Origin: a virus
DNA: 64,000 nt
Reading direction: 5' to 3' (one strand)
IMG/VR virus record: IMGVR_UViG_3300021170_000010
Coordinates: 1-64,000 of that record
Shown: positions 7,789 to 14,954 of the stretch, in pieces
Numbering within the stretch: the first letter of the stretch is position 1
How the letters are laid out: every line of letters begins with the position of its first letter
Made by a program: the position numbers and the translations under genes
The notes under the pieces: model-generated
Databases searched by the model: none
What the model saw: the letters and a program-made list of their open reading frames with translations, nothing else
Told to the model about the DNA's origin: nothing

Positions 7789-7941
7789 ATGAGGAAACCC
7801 ATCGGAGATGGATCGGCGCTTCAGCGCCAGTATTCGCCGGACGACCTAAGAACGATCTGGGGATTTAGCCAGCAGGACTTCGACCGGTTCCTAGAAATCC
7901 TGTTATGGCTGGAATCCCTTCCGGGCAAACGTGAAAAGTAA
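7789..7941 (+). CDS. Mini-protein between recombination genes
   Basis: A 50-residue protein (MRKPIGDGSALQRQYSPDDL) with a C-terminal amphipathic helix (FDRFLEILLWLE). A GGGGG ribosome site lies about 10 bases upstream. No family recognised. Confidence 0.45.
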   Translation: MRKPIGDGSALQRQYSPDDLRTIWGFSQQDFDRFLEILLWLESLPGKREK

Positions 7942-7955
7942 AGGAGACGAAACGT

Positions 7956-8201
7956 ATGGACGAAGAACTACTTAAGATGGCGCGCGCTGGATTCCAGCAG
8001 CAGGCCAATATGATCGCGCGGAAGATCGCGGAGATCGACGCGCAGTTAAGCGGTAAGAAGCGCGGCAGACCGGCTGCGGTAAAGCCGATGGGCGTCGTGC
8101 CGAAGCGCAAGCGGAAGCTCTCGGCGGAAGCGCTGGCACGGATCTCTGCGGCGCAGAAGAAGCGCTGGGCCGCATTCTATAAGCAGAAGAAGACGGCATA
8201 G
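7956..8201 (+). CDS. Small basic DNA-binding-like protein
   Basis: An 81-residue protein with a helical N-terminus (RKIAEIDAQLSG), then KKRGRPAAV, an AT-hook-like stretch, and a C-terminal RISAAQKKRWAAF motif common in small phage and bacterial nucleoid-like proteins. AAAGGAG lies upstream. A DNA-binding role is inferred from charge and motif. Confidence 0.6.
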   Translation: MDEELLKMARAGFQQQANMIARKIAEIDAQLSGKKRGRPAAVKPMGVVPKRKRKLSAEALARISAAQKKRWAAFYKQKKTA

Positions 8202-8208
8202 ACGGTCT

Positions 8209-8224
8209 GGCCTCGCAAGAGGCC
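8209..8224 (+). terminator. Hairpin with GNRA loop, possible terminator or processing site
   Basis: Perfect stem GGCCTC-GCAA-GAGGCC directly after the stop at 8201. No T-run follows, so it is a weak terminator candidate; it could also be an RNA processing or stability element before the SMC-like gene. Confidence 0.35.
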
Positions 8225-8320
8225 CTTCCGGTCGCTTTCTGGCGGAGCAGCAAGGATGGCAAATCTCGGGGGAGGTGGTCATCCGGATTGCGCGGCCAGG
8301 AGGCGTCCAGGAGAGATTCC

Positions 8321-9721
8321 GTGTTCATCAAGCATATATCCGCGAAGTCGATCAAGGGATGGCAAGATTTCGAGACAGATCTCGCAGCCGTCAACGTGGC
8401 CGCTGGTGCCAACGGTACGAACAAGACGTCATTCTTGTCCTTGGTGACTGCCCTATTCGGTCGAGGAAATCCGCGTATGCTCCGTGCCGGAGCCGCTGAA
8501 GGCGAGATCTGCGCGGTCGTAGAAGGTGATGGCGGCGAGACGTGGAAGTTCTCGCGGACGTTCGAGCCGGGAAAGGTATCGGCAACGAAGGTCCGCAGCT
8601 CGAAGACTGGTCCTCTCGGCGCTCCGGCAACGTGGCTGAAACAGATCACGGATTCGATCAGTATCGACCCGATCAACGAAGCCATGAACGCTTCGGAGGA
8701 AAAGCAGACGCAGATCCTTCTGGAGACGGTGAAGCTGGAACTAGACGAAGCGAAGCTGATGGCAGCGGTAGCCGACGCGTCGTTCCTTACCACGCTGAAG
8801 CCGGTCGTCACGAAGGCGAAGCTGCTACCGGCTCTCGATGCCGTCAAGATGGTCGAAGACCATGTCTACGACAAGCGGACGGACCTGAACCGGGACTCGA
8901 AGATCAAGGCAACTCACGCCGGTCAACTCCGCGAATCTATCGGCACGGACGAAGAAACGGACTGGAGCGCGGAAGAGGCGCGGCTGCTATCCGAGAAAGA
9001 TGCGCGCGTATCCGAGGAAGCGGAGCAGAAGGCCGGAGCCGAACGCCAGCGCGAAGCCGTTGAGAAGGACCTGAATAAAGACGCGTGGGACAAGAAGGTC
9101 GCGGTAAACGCGGACTACGACGAACAGATTCGCGTCCTGAACGCCGCGCGCGCAGAGAAGATCGGTACCATCGAATCCAAGCTGAAGTCCGATCTAAAGA
9201 TCGTCGCTGACACGCATCAAGGATCGCTCGGCGAGATCTCCGGAGCCTTCCGCGCCGAGATCGAACGGTTAACGTCCGAGCATTCCGCTGCGAAGACGAA
9301 GGCCGCTTCTCAGATCCAGGACAAGCGTACGCGCGAGATCGCGGAGAAGGCGGAGCAGGAAGCTCTGGCGCTGAAAGACCAAGCGGACAAGCTGACGGCT
9401 TCGCTCAACGCTCTCGACTCCCTCCGCGACGACATGCTCGACCACCTTCCGATCAGCGGCCTGACGTTCGACGCGAACAAGGTGGCTCACCTGAACGGCG
9501 TCCCGCTATCGGAAGTCAACACGCAGGCGCGCGCTCAGTTCTGGCTCCGGGTGGCGGCTATGCGCGCGGGAGAATTCGGCGTTGTCTGCTGCGACGGCCT
9601 TGAGTGCTTTGACGACGCGCACTTCGCGTCTCTCGTTGAAGCGGCGAAGCAGACCGGCCTTCAGTGGTTCCTGGGACGGGTTGACTCGAAGGAATTCCGG
9701 ATCGAGAAGGTAGAAGCGTGA
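8321..9721 (+). CDS. SMC/Rad50-like ATPase
   Basis: GTG 8321 with AGGAGA upstream gives a 466-residue protein that starts at the first strand (VFIKHISAKSIKGW). The P-loop GANGTNKTS is at residues 29-37. A long helical coiled-coil region (about 190-370) separates it from the C-terminal ATPase part, where VVCCDGLECFDD replaces the usual Walker B hhhhDE. Such compact SMC-like proteins occur next to phage recombination genes, like the SbcC/Gp46 group. No SbcD/Gp47 nuclease is adjacent. Confidence 0.7.
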   Translation: MFIKHISAKSIKGWQDFETDLAAVNVAAGANGTNKTSFLSLVTALFGRGNPRMLRAGAAEGEICAVVEGDGGETWKFSRTFEPGKVSATKVRSSKTGPLGAPATWLKQITDSISIDPINEAMNASEEKQTQILLETVKLELDEAKLMAAVADASFLTTLKPVVTKAKLLPALDAVKMVEDHVYDKRTDLNRDSKIKATHAGQLRESIGTDEETDWSAEEARLLSEKDARVSEEAEQKAGAERQREAVEKDLNKDAWDKKVAVNADYDEQIRVLNAARAEKIGTIESKLKSDLKIVADTHQGSLGEISGAFRAEIERLTSEHSAAKTKAASQIQDKRTREIAEKAEQEALALKDQADKLTASLNALDSLRDDMLDHLPISGLTFDANKVAHLNGVPLSEVNTQARAQFWLRVAAMRAGEFGVVCCDGLECFDDAHFASLVEAAKQTGLQWFLGRVDSKEFRIEKVEA

Positions 9722-9792
9722 AGACTACGCGCGGTCCACAACGCCGTCCGCCGCATCGGTACATTCCGCTCGCCGGAGACGATGACCGGTAG
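9718..9792 (+). CDS. Very short basic peptide
   Basis: GTG 9718 overlaps the stop of the SMC-like gene (GTGA) and encodes 24 residues rich in Arg/Pro (RGPQRRPPHRYIPL). Support is only the coupling to the preceding gene. Confidence 0.3.
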   Translation: MKTTRGPQRRPPHRYIPLAGDDDR

Positions 9793-9804
9793 GTTCATGA
9801 AGGA

Positions 9805-9999
9805 ATGTACCGCGACCGGAAAGCTGAAGCGCTCGATGCCGCGTTCCTCAAAGCGGAGCAGGACGAATCGGAGCGCGATCAAACCGGAGCCGTCCGCATC
9901 CTTATAGCCGACGGCAAACTCGGTCCGGATGCTACGGAACGGGAGCGGCGCTTCGTCGCTATACGCGAAGCCGTAGCGCGAAGGAAGGGTAAGCCTTGA
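9805..9999 (+). CDS. Small helical charged protein
   Basis: A 64-residue protein (MYRDRKAEALDAAFLKAEQ) with an AAGGA ribosome site. It overlaps the QueD start (TTGA). No domain recognised. Confidence 0.45.
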   Translation: MYRDRKAEALDAAFLKAEQDESERDQTGAVRILIADGKLGPDATERERRFVAIREAVARRKGKP

Positions 10000-10484
10000 A
10001 GCAGCAGCCGGATACGTTCTGCCCGATTTGCAAGAGTACGCTAGTCCATAAAGGAATGGATTGCCCGAATCCTCGGTGTCCGAACCACGACGCGCCGAAG
10101 CGCAAAAGAACCGGAGAACCCAAGATGAGAATATTTATAGAAGACAGTTTCGACGCGGCTCACTTCCTACCGAACGTTCCGGACGGCCACAAGTGCCGTT
10201 CTCTCCACGGCCATACGTACCGAATCCGCTTGGAGTTCGGCGGCGTCCTGAATTCTACGAGCGGATGGATTATCGACTACGCGGACGTAAAGCAGTACTG
10301 GAACTTTATCAAGAAGGACCTTGACCATAAATGCCTCAACGACGTTCCCGGTCTTGAGAATCCAACGTGCGAGATAATCGCGCAGTATATCTACGGACGG
10401 CTCGATTATCCTTCCGAGTTGACATCTCTGAAGCGTATCGAGATCCGCGAGACGGAGCACTGCGGCGTCGTGCTGGAGCAGTAG
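9996..10484 (+). CDS. queD: QueD/6-pyruvoyl-tetrahydropterin synthase-like protein with zinc-ribbon N-terminus
   Basis: A 162-residue protein. Residues 44-162 are a complete QueD (6-carboxy-tetrahydropterin synthase) domain with zinc ligands H56, H71 and H73, and catalytic Cys67 in GHKCRSLHGH. The tail has RETEHCG. This enzyme makes the second intermediate of the 7-deazaguanine (preQ0) pathway. Residues 1-43 are an extra module with CPIC and CPNPRC, a zinc-ribbon-like fusion. The start is TTG 9996 in a TTGA overlap; ATG 10125 would give the plain enzyme. It precedes a DpdA-like gene, which points to DNA modification rather than tRNA queuosine. Confidence 0.8.
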   Translation: MKQQPDTFCPICKSTLVHKGMDCPNPRCPNHDAPKRKRTGEPKMRIFIEDSFDAAHFLPNVPDGHKCRSLHGHTYRIRLEFGGVLNSTSGWIIDYADVKQYWNFIKKDLDHKCLNDVPGLENPTCEIIAQYIYGRLDYPSELTSLKRIEIRETEHCGVVLEQ

Positions 10485-10486
10485 CG

Positions 10487-11131
10487 TTGGATCATCTTCC
10501 GCTCGTCATGGTAGGGGAAACCAGATCGAAGGTATTCGTAGCGCGCTTGGCCGAACTGGGATGGGGCCGGATGTTCGTAGATCGACCGCCGTGCCCGTTT
10601 CCTTTCGAGCGGTGGGGATTTGATAATCAGGCATTCATCGCGTGGCGAAACGGAACCGAATGGAACGGAGACGCATACCTGAAGAGACTAGAAGCGGCAA
10701 TGCTGGCAAACTCTGATCCGTATCTCGCTGTGACGCCTGATATCGTAGCGGCTGGCCTGAAGTCACTCCACCATAGCATCGACTGGCGCATGAACCAACT
10801 CCGCGACGTCGATTGGCCCTGGTACTTGGCCGTCCAGGACGGAATGACGCGCGAAGACGTAAAGCCATACCTGCATCTCTTTCAGGGCCTGTTCCTTGGC
10901 GGCTCCGATGCCTTTAAATCGACCGCGAGACGTTGGGCCGATCTATCCCACGATAACGGCCTAAAGTTCCACTACGGACGTGCCGGAACGCCGGGGAAAC
11001 TCGTCAGCGCGTTCAAGTCCGGCTGTGATTCCTGCGATAGCGCGTTTCCGCTCTGGACGAAAGAGCGTATGAAGATCTTCGCGTGGCGCTGGCAGGGGCT
11101 TGCGGAACAGAAGATGATGGAGTTTACGTGA
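10487..11131 (+). CDS. dpdA: DpdA-like DNA-guanine transglycosylase
   Basis: A 214-residue protein with the look of phage DpdA, a relative of tRNA-guanine transglycosylase that swaps guanine in DNA for a 7-deazaguanine. Supporting segments are AVTPDIVA (D85 in the place of the TGT acid/base Asp), WYLAVQDGM, GLFLGGSDAFK and GCDSCDSAFPLW (nucleophile Asp region). TTG 10487 is chosen (TGGAG 9 bases upstream) over ATG 10508, which has no ribosome site. It follows queD by 2 bases. It is shorter than cellular TGT, as usual for phage forms. Activity is inferred from family. Confidence 0.7.
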   Translation: MDHLPLVMVGETRSKVFVARLAELGWGRMFVDRPPCPFPFERWGFDNQAFIAWRNGTEWNGDAYLKRLEAAMLANSDPYLAVTPDIVAAGLKSLHHSIDWRMNQLRDVDWPWYLAVQDGMTREDVKPYLHLFQGLFLGGSDAFKSTARRWADLSHDNGLKFHYGRAGTPGKLVSAFKSGCDSCDSAFPLWTKERMKIFAWRWQGLAEQKMMEFT

Positions 11132-11361
11132 AGCAGCAGTCTCCGCTCATCCCAGTATCGTTCGAGAAGCGCCACGTGAAGAAGACGGACATCCGCGCCT
11201 TCGTAGCTGAAGCTCTCAACGGTCTTGAGTACCGTCAAGCTGACCGTGATGCGCGCCGAAAGAAGGATCGTGAACGGAAAGAGAAAAAAGATGCGCGCGC
11301 GGAAATTCTCCAAGAAGATTTATTCCAAAAAACTGTAGACTCCGATACGGAATCGGTATAG
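11128..11361 (+). CDS. Small highly charged protein after DpdA
   Basis: GTG 11128 overlaps the DpdA stop (GTGA). The 77-residue product has a short N-terminal region and a Lys/Arg/Glu-rich helix (RKKDRERKEKKDARAE). It is coupled to the modification genes and may be an accessory. No domain recognised. Confidence 0.5.
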   Translation: MKQQSPLIPVSFEKRHVKKTDIRAFVAEALNGLEYRQADRDARRKKDRERKEKKDARAEILQEDLFQKTVDSDTESV

Positions 11362-11402
11362 GATAGAAAGCGTTCGGAGGTCGCTCTTCCGAATTTGGAC
11401 AG

Positions 11403-11472
11403 CTACGGCAGGGGCCTCGGATCGGGTCTAATTCCTATCCCTGGATCTCCCCGCCAGGCCCCCGTAGTTTTT
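11403..11472 (+). terminator. Long structured terminator or small RNA 3' end
   Basis: Outer arms CTACGG..GGGGCCT (11403-11417) and AGGCCCCCGTAG (11456-11467) pair, with a 38-base interior that holds further short pairings (GGATC..GATC). A TTTTT run follows at 11468-11472. It lies in a 130-base gap after the DpdA operon segment. It reads like a rho-independent terminator with an unusually long loop, or a small structured RNA. Confidence 0.55.
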
Positions 11473-11494
11473 GGGGATTCAGGGGAACCAAACG

Positions 11495-11773
11495 ATGAGC
11501 CAAGGCGCTATAGCTGCGTCTGTACAGAAATCTCGGATGATTAACTTCGCGGATGCGATGGCAGATAGTCTTTTGCCGGTCCGTTCCGTAGAAGGAAATT
11601 GGCGTAAGAATGCGCGTCCGTTTATTCTTCGCGGATTAAATAAGGCCGTCGCTTATGAGCGCGAGGAATGCGCTAAAGTCCTCGACGCGCTCGCGGAAAA
11701 GTGGAAGGAATACGGCGGTGAGAAGCCATTCACGGATGCCGCCGCAGAGATTCGCGCGAGAGGAAAGCAATGA
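11495..11773 (+). CDS. Small phage protein (EREECA...IRARG family)
   Basis: A 92-residue protein. The conserved C-terminal plan is AYEREECAKVLDALAEKW followed by AAAEIRARG, a family with many copies in phage early regions and no known role. ATG 11495 has a GGGG ribosome site and is preferred to 11471. It ends in an ATGA overlap. Related to 12609 and 12839. Confidence 0.55.
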   Translation: MSQGAIAASVQKSRMINFADAMADSLLPVRSVEGNWRKNARPFILRGLNKAVAYEREECAKVLDALAEKWKEYGGEKPFTDAAAEIRARGKQ

Positions 11774-12612
11774 ATCTCGCGTACCAAGTTGCTGGAGTTG
11801 ACCTTCGGTCACGTTGTTGCCCGCAACGACTAGTGATAGAGCGCCGACCTCCGTCGGCAGGCATTAGTACTCCAGCAGTTATATCGGATGACCGCGAAGA
11901 CGCTAGAGCAGCCGTAAGCATCATACTGTCTCCTGGGCGGAACGATAGCGACCGTTGCGTACGCCGGTCCCGTGAAATCCGCGCGTTATCCGACCACATA
12001 TCCGGAATACGTATCCAGCCGTCGTGCAGTAGTGGAAGCGTCCCGGATTACTGGCGTGCCTGCGGGATCACCGCCACGCCAGTCCAACTTCTCTATTTCT
12101 CGGTCTCGTCGCGATTGCACTCGCGTCCGCTCCTATTCGAGACCGTGGACCAGCCGCAATGGTTAACTGCGGTGACGGTGGGGCAGAAAATCAGCGGCCC
12201 TGCGGGGATCGTACTAAACCCGGCAACGTACGCGGTACGGCGCGGCGGCAAGTACGGCGATTCCGAAGTGGATTCTTCGGCGCGAGCTGGAGCGCGTCTC
12301 CTCCAGCCATCAGGACACTACGCAAGCGATTCGCCGGGACAGGGAGCCGTCCCCGGCGAACGAATTCGCTATGAGGCTCCCAAGAAAACCCCAACAGACG
12401 TCATAGCCCGTAGTACGGGACAGCGCAGCCGGGAGCGCGCGCAAGCGGATGAAGAAGCGCGGCGGAATCCCGGACAATCTTATGCTGGCGTTCTGCCAGC
12501 TACCAGTTCGACTCGGACAACAAACGAAAAGGAGCCTCCTTCTGAAAGGTTGTGCGCCTGTGCGAATGTTGAAGGCACCGAGTCGATTTACCTTCAGCGG
12601 AGGGCCGCGTGA
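11770..12612 (+). CDS. Doubtful 280-codon reading frame
   Basis: This frame opens in an ATGA overlap with the upstream gene and closes in a GTGA overlap with the downstream gene, which argues that it is translated. Its product has no recognisable domain and an odd composition (many Ser, Arg, Pro). The other two frames also hold protein-like stretches, for example a hydrophobic GGTIATVAYAGPV near 11930 and FLGLVAIALASAP near 12105. Either this is one unusual gene or several small genes broken by base errors, as elsewhere in the window. Confidence 0.35.
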   Translation: MNLAYQVAGVDLRSRCCPQRLVIERRPPSAGISTPAVISDDREDARAAVSIILSPGRNDSDRCVRRSREIRALSDHISGIRIQPSCSSGSVPDYWRACGITATPVQLLYFSVSSRLHSRPLLFETVDQPQWLTAVTVGQKISGPAGIVLNPATYAVRRGGKYGDSEVDSSARAGARLLQPSGHYASDSPGQGAVPGERIRYEAPKKTPTDVIARSTGQRSRERAQADEEARRNPGQSYAGVLPATSSTRTTNEKEPPSERLCACANVEGTESIYLQRRAA

Positions 12613-12842
12613 CTAAAGTCGAAATCCGCTTCTGCGCAACTGCCATCGGGACGGATTATGCGCCGCAAGAAGACCTATCAGCCGTAGTCCAGTCGATAGA
12701 AACTCTTGTAGAGCGCGCGGTCGCGGATGAGCGTGAAGCGTGCGCCAAGACGGCGGAAGCGCGTATTCAAAATGATGACTGTGAAGCCTGCCGCGCGGCT
12801 GCGCTGATCGCTAAGGATATCCGCAATCGAGGTGCCGCGTGA
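12609..12842 (+). CDS. Small phage protein (DEREACA...IRNRG family)
   Basis: A 77-residue protein with ADEREACAKTAEARI and a C-terminal CRAAALIAKDIRNRG. GTG start, coupled at both ends. It is one of a local set of related small genes (11495, 12609, 12839). Role unknown. Confidence 0.55.
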   Translation: MTKVEIRFCATAIGTDYAPQEDLSAVVQSIETLVERAVADEREACAKTAEARIQNDDCEACRAAALIAKDIRNRGAA

Positions 12843-13123
12843 CTCCCGAACAAGTAGCCCGTTTCGCAGCGATTCTTACCGGACGAGTAGATGAACCGCC
12901 AAGTAAGCAGGTACGTAAGCGTCGTAGCACAGTTGAAGCCGCTGTCCTGCGCGAGCGCGAAGAGATCGCTAAGGAAGCAGAGACGGAAGCGAAGCGGCTT
13001 CACGATATAGTGGACGGTGAAGTATTTGAGCATCCGCTTACTCAGCGTCAATTAAAGTTGCTTGCGCAAGCTGATGCGCTTCGGACTTTCGCGTATGCGA
13101 TTCGGAATCGAGGTACCGCGTGA
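12839..13123 (+). CDS. Small helical phage protein, paralogue of upstream gene
   Basis: A 94-residue protein with EREEIAKEAETEAKRL and the shared ending LRTFAYAIRNRG. It starts at GTG in a GTGA overlap. The similar C-terminus to the 12609 product suggests local duplication. Confidence 0.55.
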   Translation: MTPEQVARFAAILTGRVDEPPSKQVRKRRSTVEAAVLREREEIAKEAETEAKRLHDIVDGEVFEHPLTQRQLKLLAQADALRTFAYAIRNRGTA

Positions 13124-13395
13124 CGCTCTCCGACGCCCGCCAGATTCTCCGCGCGAAGCCGCGATTCGGTGATGATAGCCAGATCAAGGCGGACCGCTTC
13201 CTCGTTAGAGCGGAGGAACAATTCGTTCATTTGGTCGGCTGCCGCCACTGCCAGAACCACGACGAATGTCCGGAAGGATGGAACGCACGCGGAGACGTCG
13301 ATCTTGAAGACGCGGCCTTCGCGTTAATCGACGAGCGCGGCGGAATTCAGGAAATCATAAAGAATGGTTTACTCGACGGGACGGTGATGCCGTGA
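13120..13395 (+). CDS. Small hypothetical protein with Cys/His cluster
   Basis: A 91-residue protein with CRHCQNHDEC in the middle, a possible zinc site, flanked by helices. GTG start; coupled at both ends. No function known. Confidence 0.5.
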   Translation: MTLSDARQILRAKPRFGDDSQIKADRFLVRAEEQFVHLVGCRHCQNHDECPEGWNARGDVDLEDAAFALIDERGGIQEIIKNGLLDGTVMP

Positions 13396-13598
13396 ATAGT
13401 ATTCGTGACGCGCTGAAAGCCGCTGGTATCCAAGCGCAATCTCCTGATCTTCAGATTATCCGCTCACGTCCGAAGTATATCCGTCCACTTAGCGCGCGTG
13501 AGAGCGTAGTGGACTACTACTACGCGGAAGCCGCGCGGCGATTGAGCCTACGCGCTAAGAACGCCGAAGAAGCGGCATCTAACGGAGGCGCGGAATGA
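13392..13598 (+). CDS. Small hypothetical protein
   Basis: A 68-residue hydrophilic protein (IRDALKAAGIQAQSPDLQI, then a Tyr-rich SVVDYYYAEAARRL). GTG start in a GTGA overlap. No family recognised. Confidence 0.45.
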   Translation: MNSIRDALKAAGIQAQSPDLQIIRSRPKYIRPLSARESVVDYYYAEAARRLSLRAKNAEEAASNGGAE

Positions 13599-13855
13599 GA
13601 GATTCTCAATTTGATCTAATCGAAGAACTATCCTACGAAAAGCGGCAAGCCGATATCGCCTTCGCGGTGCCAATCGAGACGCGTAAAGCGGAAGCTAGAA
13701 GAAGGCAGAGCGCCGGAGAGCGTCCCTGCTGTTCGACCGGAATACACGAGTATATCACGTACGGATACGGAAGACTGGACCCGAACGGGTTCTGGGAGCT
13801 TCCACTTCCTGACGGAGAATTCGTCGGTGAGACGCGAACCGAGGAACCTAAATGA
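13595..13855 (+). CDS. Small hypothetical protein
   Basis: An 86-residue protein with a helical N-terminal half and a beta-like C-terminus (HEYITYGYGRLDPNG, LPLPDGEFVG). Coupled by ATGA at both ends. No family recognised. Confidence 0.45.
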   Translation: MRDSQFDLIEELSYEKRQADIAFAVPIETRKAEARRRQSAGERPCCSTGIHEYITYGYGRLDPNGFWELPLPDGEFVGETRTEEPK

Positions 13856-14193
13856 GCGAACCGCTAAAGATGTTTTACATCCAGAACCTCGGCTACTGCG
13901 GAGACTGCCTGAAGTGGTGGCGAGAAGGAGGTCACGGTTATACGCTCGATCTCAACGAAGCATGGAAGCTACCGGAAGATGCCGCGCGCGATATCTGCCG
14001 GAGCCGACCGCATGAGGATATTCCGTGGCCAGCGGATATCGCGGAGGCGGCTTTGTCCCAGCACGTCAATTCGGAGAATCCTATTGCTAAAAAGTTCATG
14101 ATGGAAGGCGCGGCAGAGCGTAGGCGGAAAGCGCGGGAAGATCAGGAAGCCTTACGCGAAATTCTCGGTGAAGCGCTGCGGGAGAACGTATGA
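13852..14193 (+). CDS. Conserved phage protein (FYIQN..GYT family)
   Basis: A 113-residue protein. KMFYIQNLGYCGDCLKWWRE and GGHGYTLDLNEAW mark a small family common in phages and prophages. A C-terminal charged helix follows. Unknown function. Confidence 0.6.
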   Translation: MSEPLKMFYIQNLGYCGDCLKWWREGGHGYTLDLNEAWKLPEDAARDICRSRPHEDIPWPADIAEAALSQHVNSENPIAKKFMMEGAAERRRKAREDQEALREILGEALRENV

Positions 14194-14375
14194 TCGAACT
14201 TCAGATCCGCCGTCCGTGCCGAGTACCGGAGCGTCAATCGGGACAGCGCTACTGCTCTGATTGCGGCGCTGAATACGCGGAACTATCCTGGACGATAGAG
14301 CATAAAGCCGTGATTGAATGGCGTCCGTTCCACCAAGTCCTGGCCGAAGTTCAGGCGGAAGGATGGGCGAGGTGA
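14190..14375 (+). CDS. Small zinc-ribbon-like protein
   Basis: A 61-residue protein with an RYCSDCGAEY half-ribbon. Coupled at both ends. Possibly a metal-binding accessory; role unknown. Confidence 0.45.
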   Translation: MIELQIRRPCRVPERQSGQRYCSDCGAEYAELSWTIEHKAVIEWRPFHQVLAEVQAEGWAR

Positions 14376-14596
14376 AGTCCGTTCCAATCACTTCCGAAAA
14401 TTGGTACAAGTATAATTTCTGCGGCTGCTGCGGACGACAGTTTGACGGTCCATCAGATTTAATCTGGTGTAAGGATTGCCGCGCGCATATCGACCCTAAT
14501 CCGTCTTCGGCCTGTGACCGCACGTGGTTTGCGCAGTTTGGTACAGAATGTCCGTTTGCTCCTGGTCCTAACGGCGGAAAGCGAAGGGCGGCGTAA
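14372..14596 (+). CDS. Small zinc-finger protein
   Basis: A 74-residue product from GTG 14372 (GTGA overlap, AAGGA upstream). NFCGCCGRQF and IWCKDCRAH form a four-Cys ribbon. No known partner. Confidence 0.5.
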   Translation: MKSVPITSENWYKYNFCGCCGRQFDGPSDLIWCKDCRAHIDPNPSSACDRTWFAQFGTECPFAPGPNGGKRRAA

Positions 14597-14853
14597 TGTC
14601 TCTCGAAAAACGTGAGTGGGTCTACGTTCAGCGTCCGAAGGAATACGAGATCGCCGGTTGTACCTGCGGTAATACTGATCCGGATTGGTCAGAATTTAAG
14701 GGTCATCTCTGGTGCGCAGCGTGCCAGAAGGATTTCATCCCGGAGCACGGCGGTATCTTCGACGGACCGATTCCGATTAACGGAATGCGCGTTCTCGGTA
14801 TTGATCTACGGCGATTCAATCTGATAACGCAGAAGATCGAGGAGGTTGCGTGA
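14596..14853 (+). CDS. Conserved phage zinc-ribbon protein (FDGPI family)
   Basis: An 85-residue protein with CTCGNTDPDWSEF, LWCAACQKDFIPEH and GGIFDGPIPING, a pattern shared by many short phage proteins. TAATG start overlap. Function unknown. Confidence 0.6.
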   Translation: MSLEKREWVYVQRPKEYEIAGCTCGNTDPDWSEFKGHLWCAACQKDFIPEHGGIFDGPIPINGMRVLGIDLRRFNLITQKIEEVA

Positions 14854-14951
14854 CGCATCTCGAAGCGCTTCCCTTTGCCGTCCGCGCGTCGCTAGAATCG
14901 CCTCAATTCGATTTTTATGCCTGCGTCGGCGCTAAAAGCGCGGAGGTTTAG
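14850..14951 (+). CDS. Mini-protein upstream of TnpB
   Basis: GTG 14850 (GTGA overlap) encodes 33 residues: LEALPFAVRASLES then FDFYACVGAKSAE. The motif-like LPFAVRAS and FDFY blocks look conserved, so it is probably real despite its length. It ends 3 bases before the TnpB-like start. Confidence 0.45.
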   Translation: MTHLEALPFAVRASLESPQFDFYACVGAKSAEV

Positions 14952-14954
14952 GTA

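Noticed and set aside
8256-8447. A short frame starting with NLGGGGHPDCAA, like the DHHA1 nucleic-acid-binding motif
   Set aside because: It overlaps the well-supported SMC-like gene in another frame, and the match is limited to one glycine-rich block.
10367-10486. A longer DpdA start reaching back into queD
   Set aside because: The extra residues are an antisense-free overlap of an intact queD frame with no ribosome site; TTG 10487 is better placed.
11770-12612. A tRNA cluster in this stretch
   Set aside because: Several TTCGACT-like patches were tested by eye, but no full cloverleaf fits.
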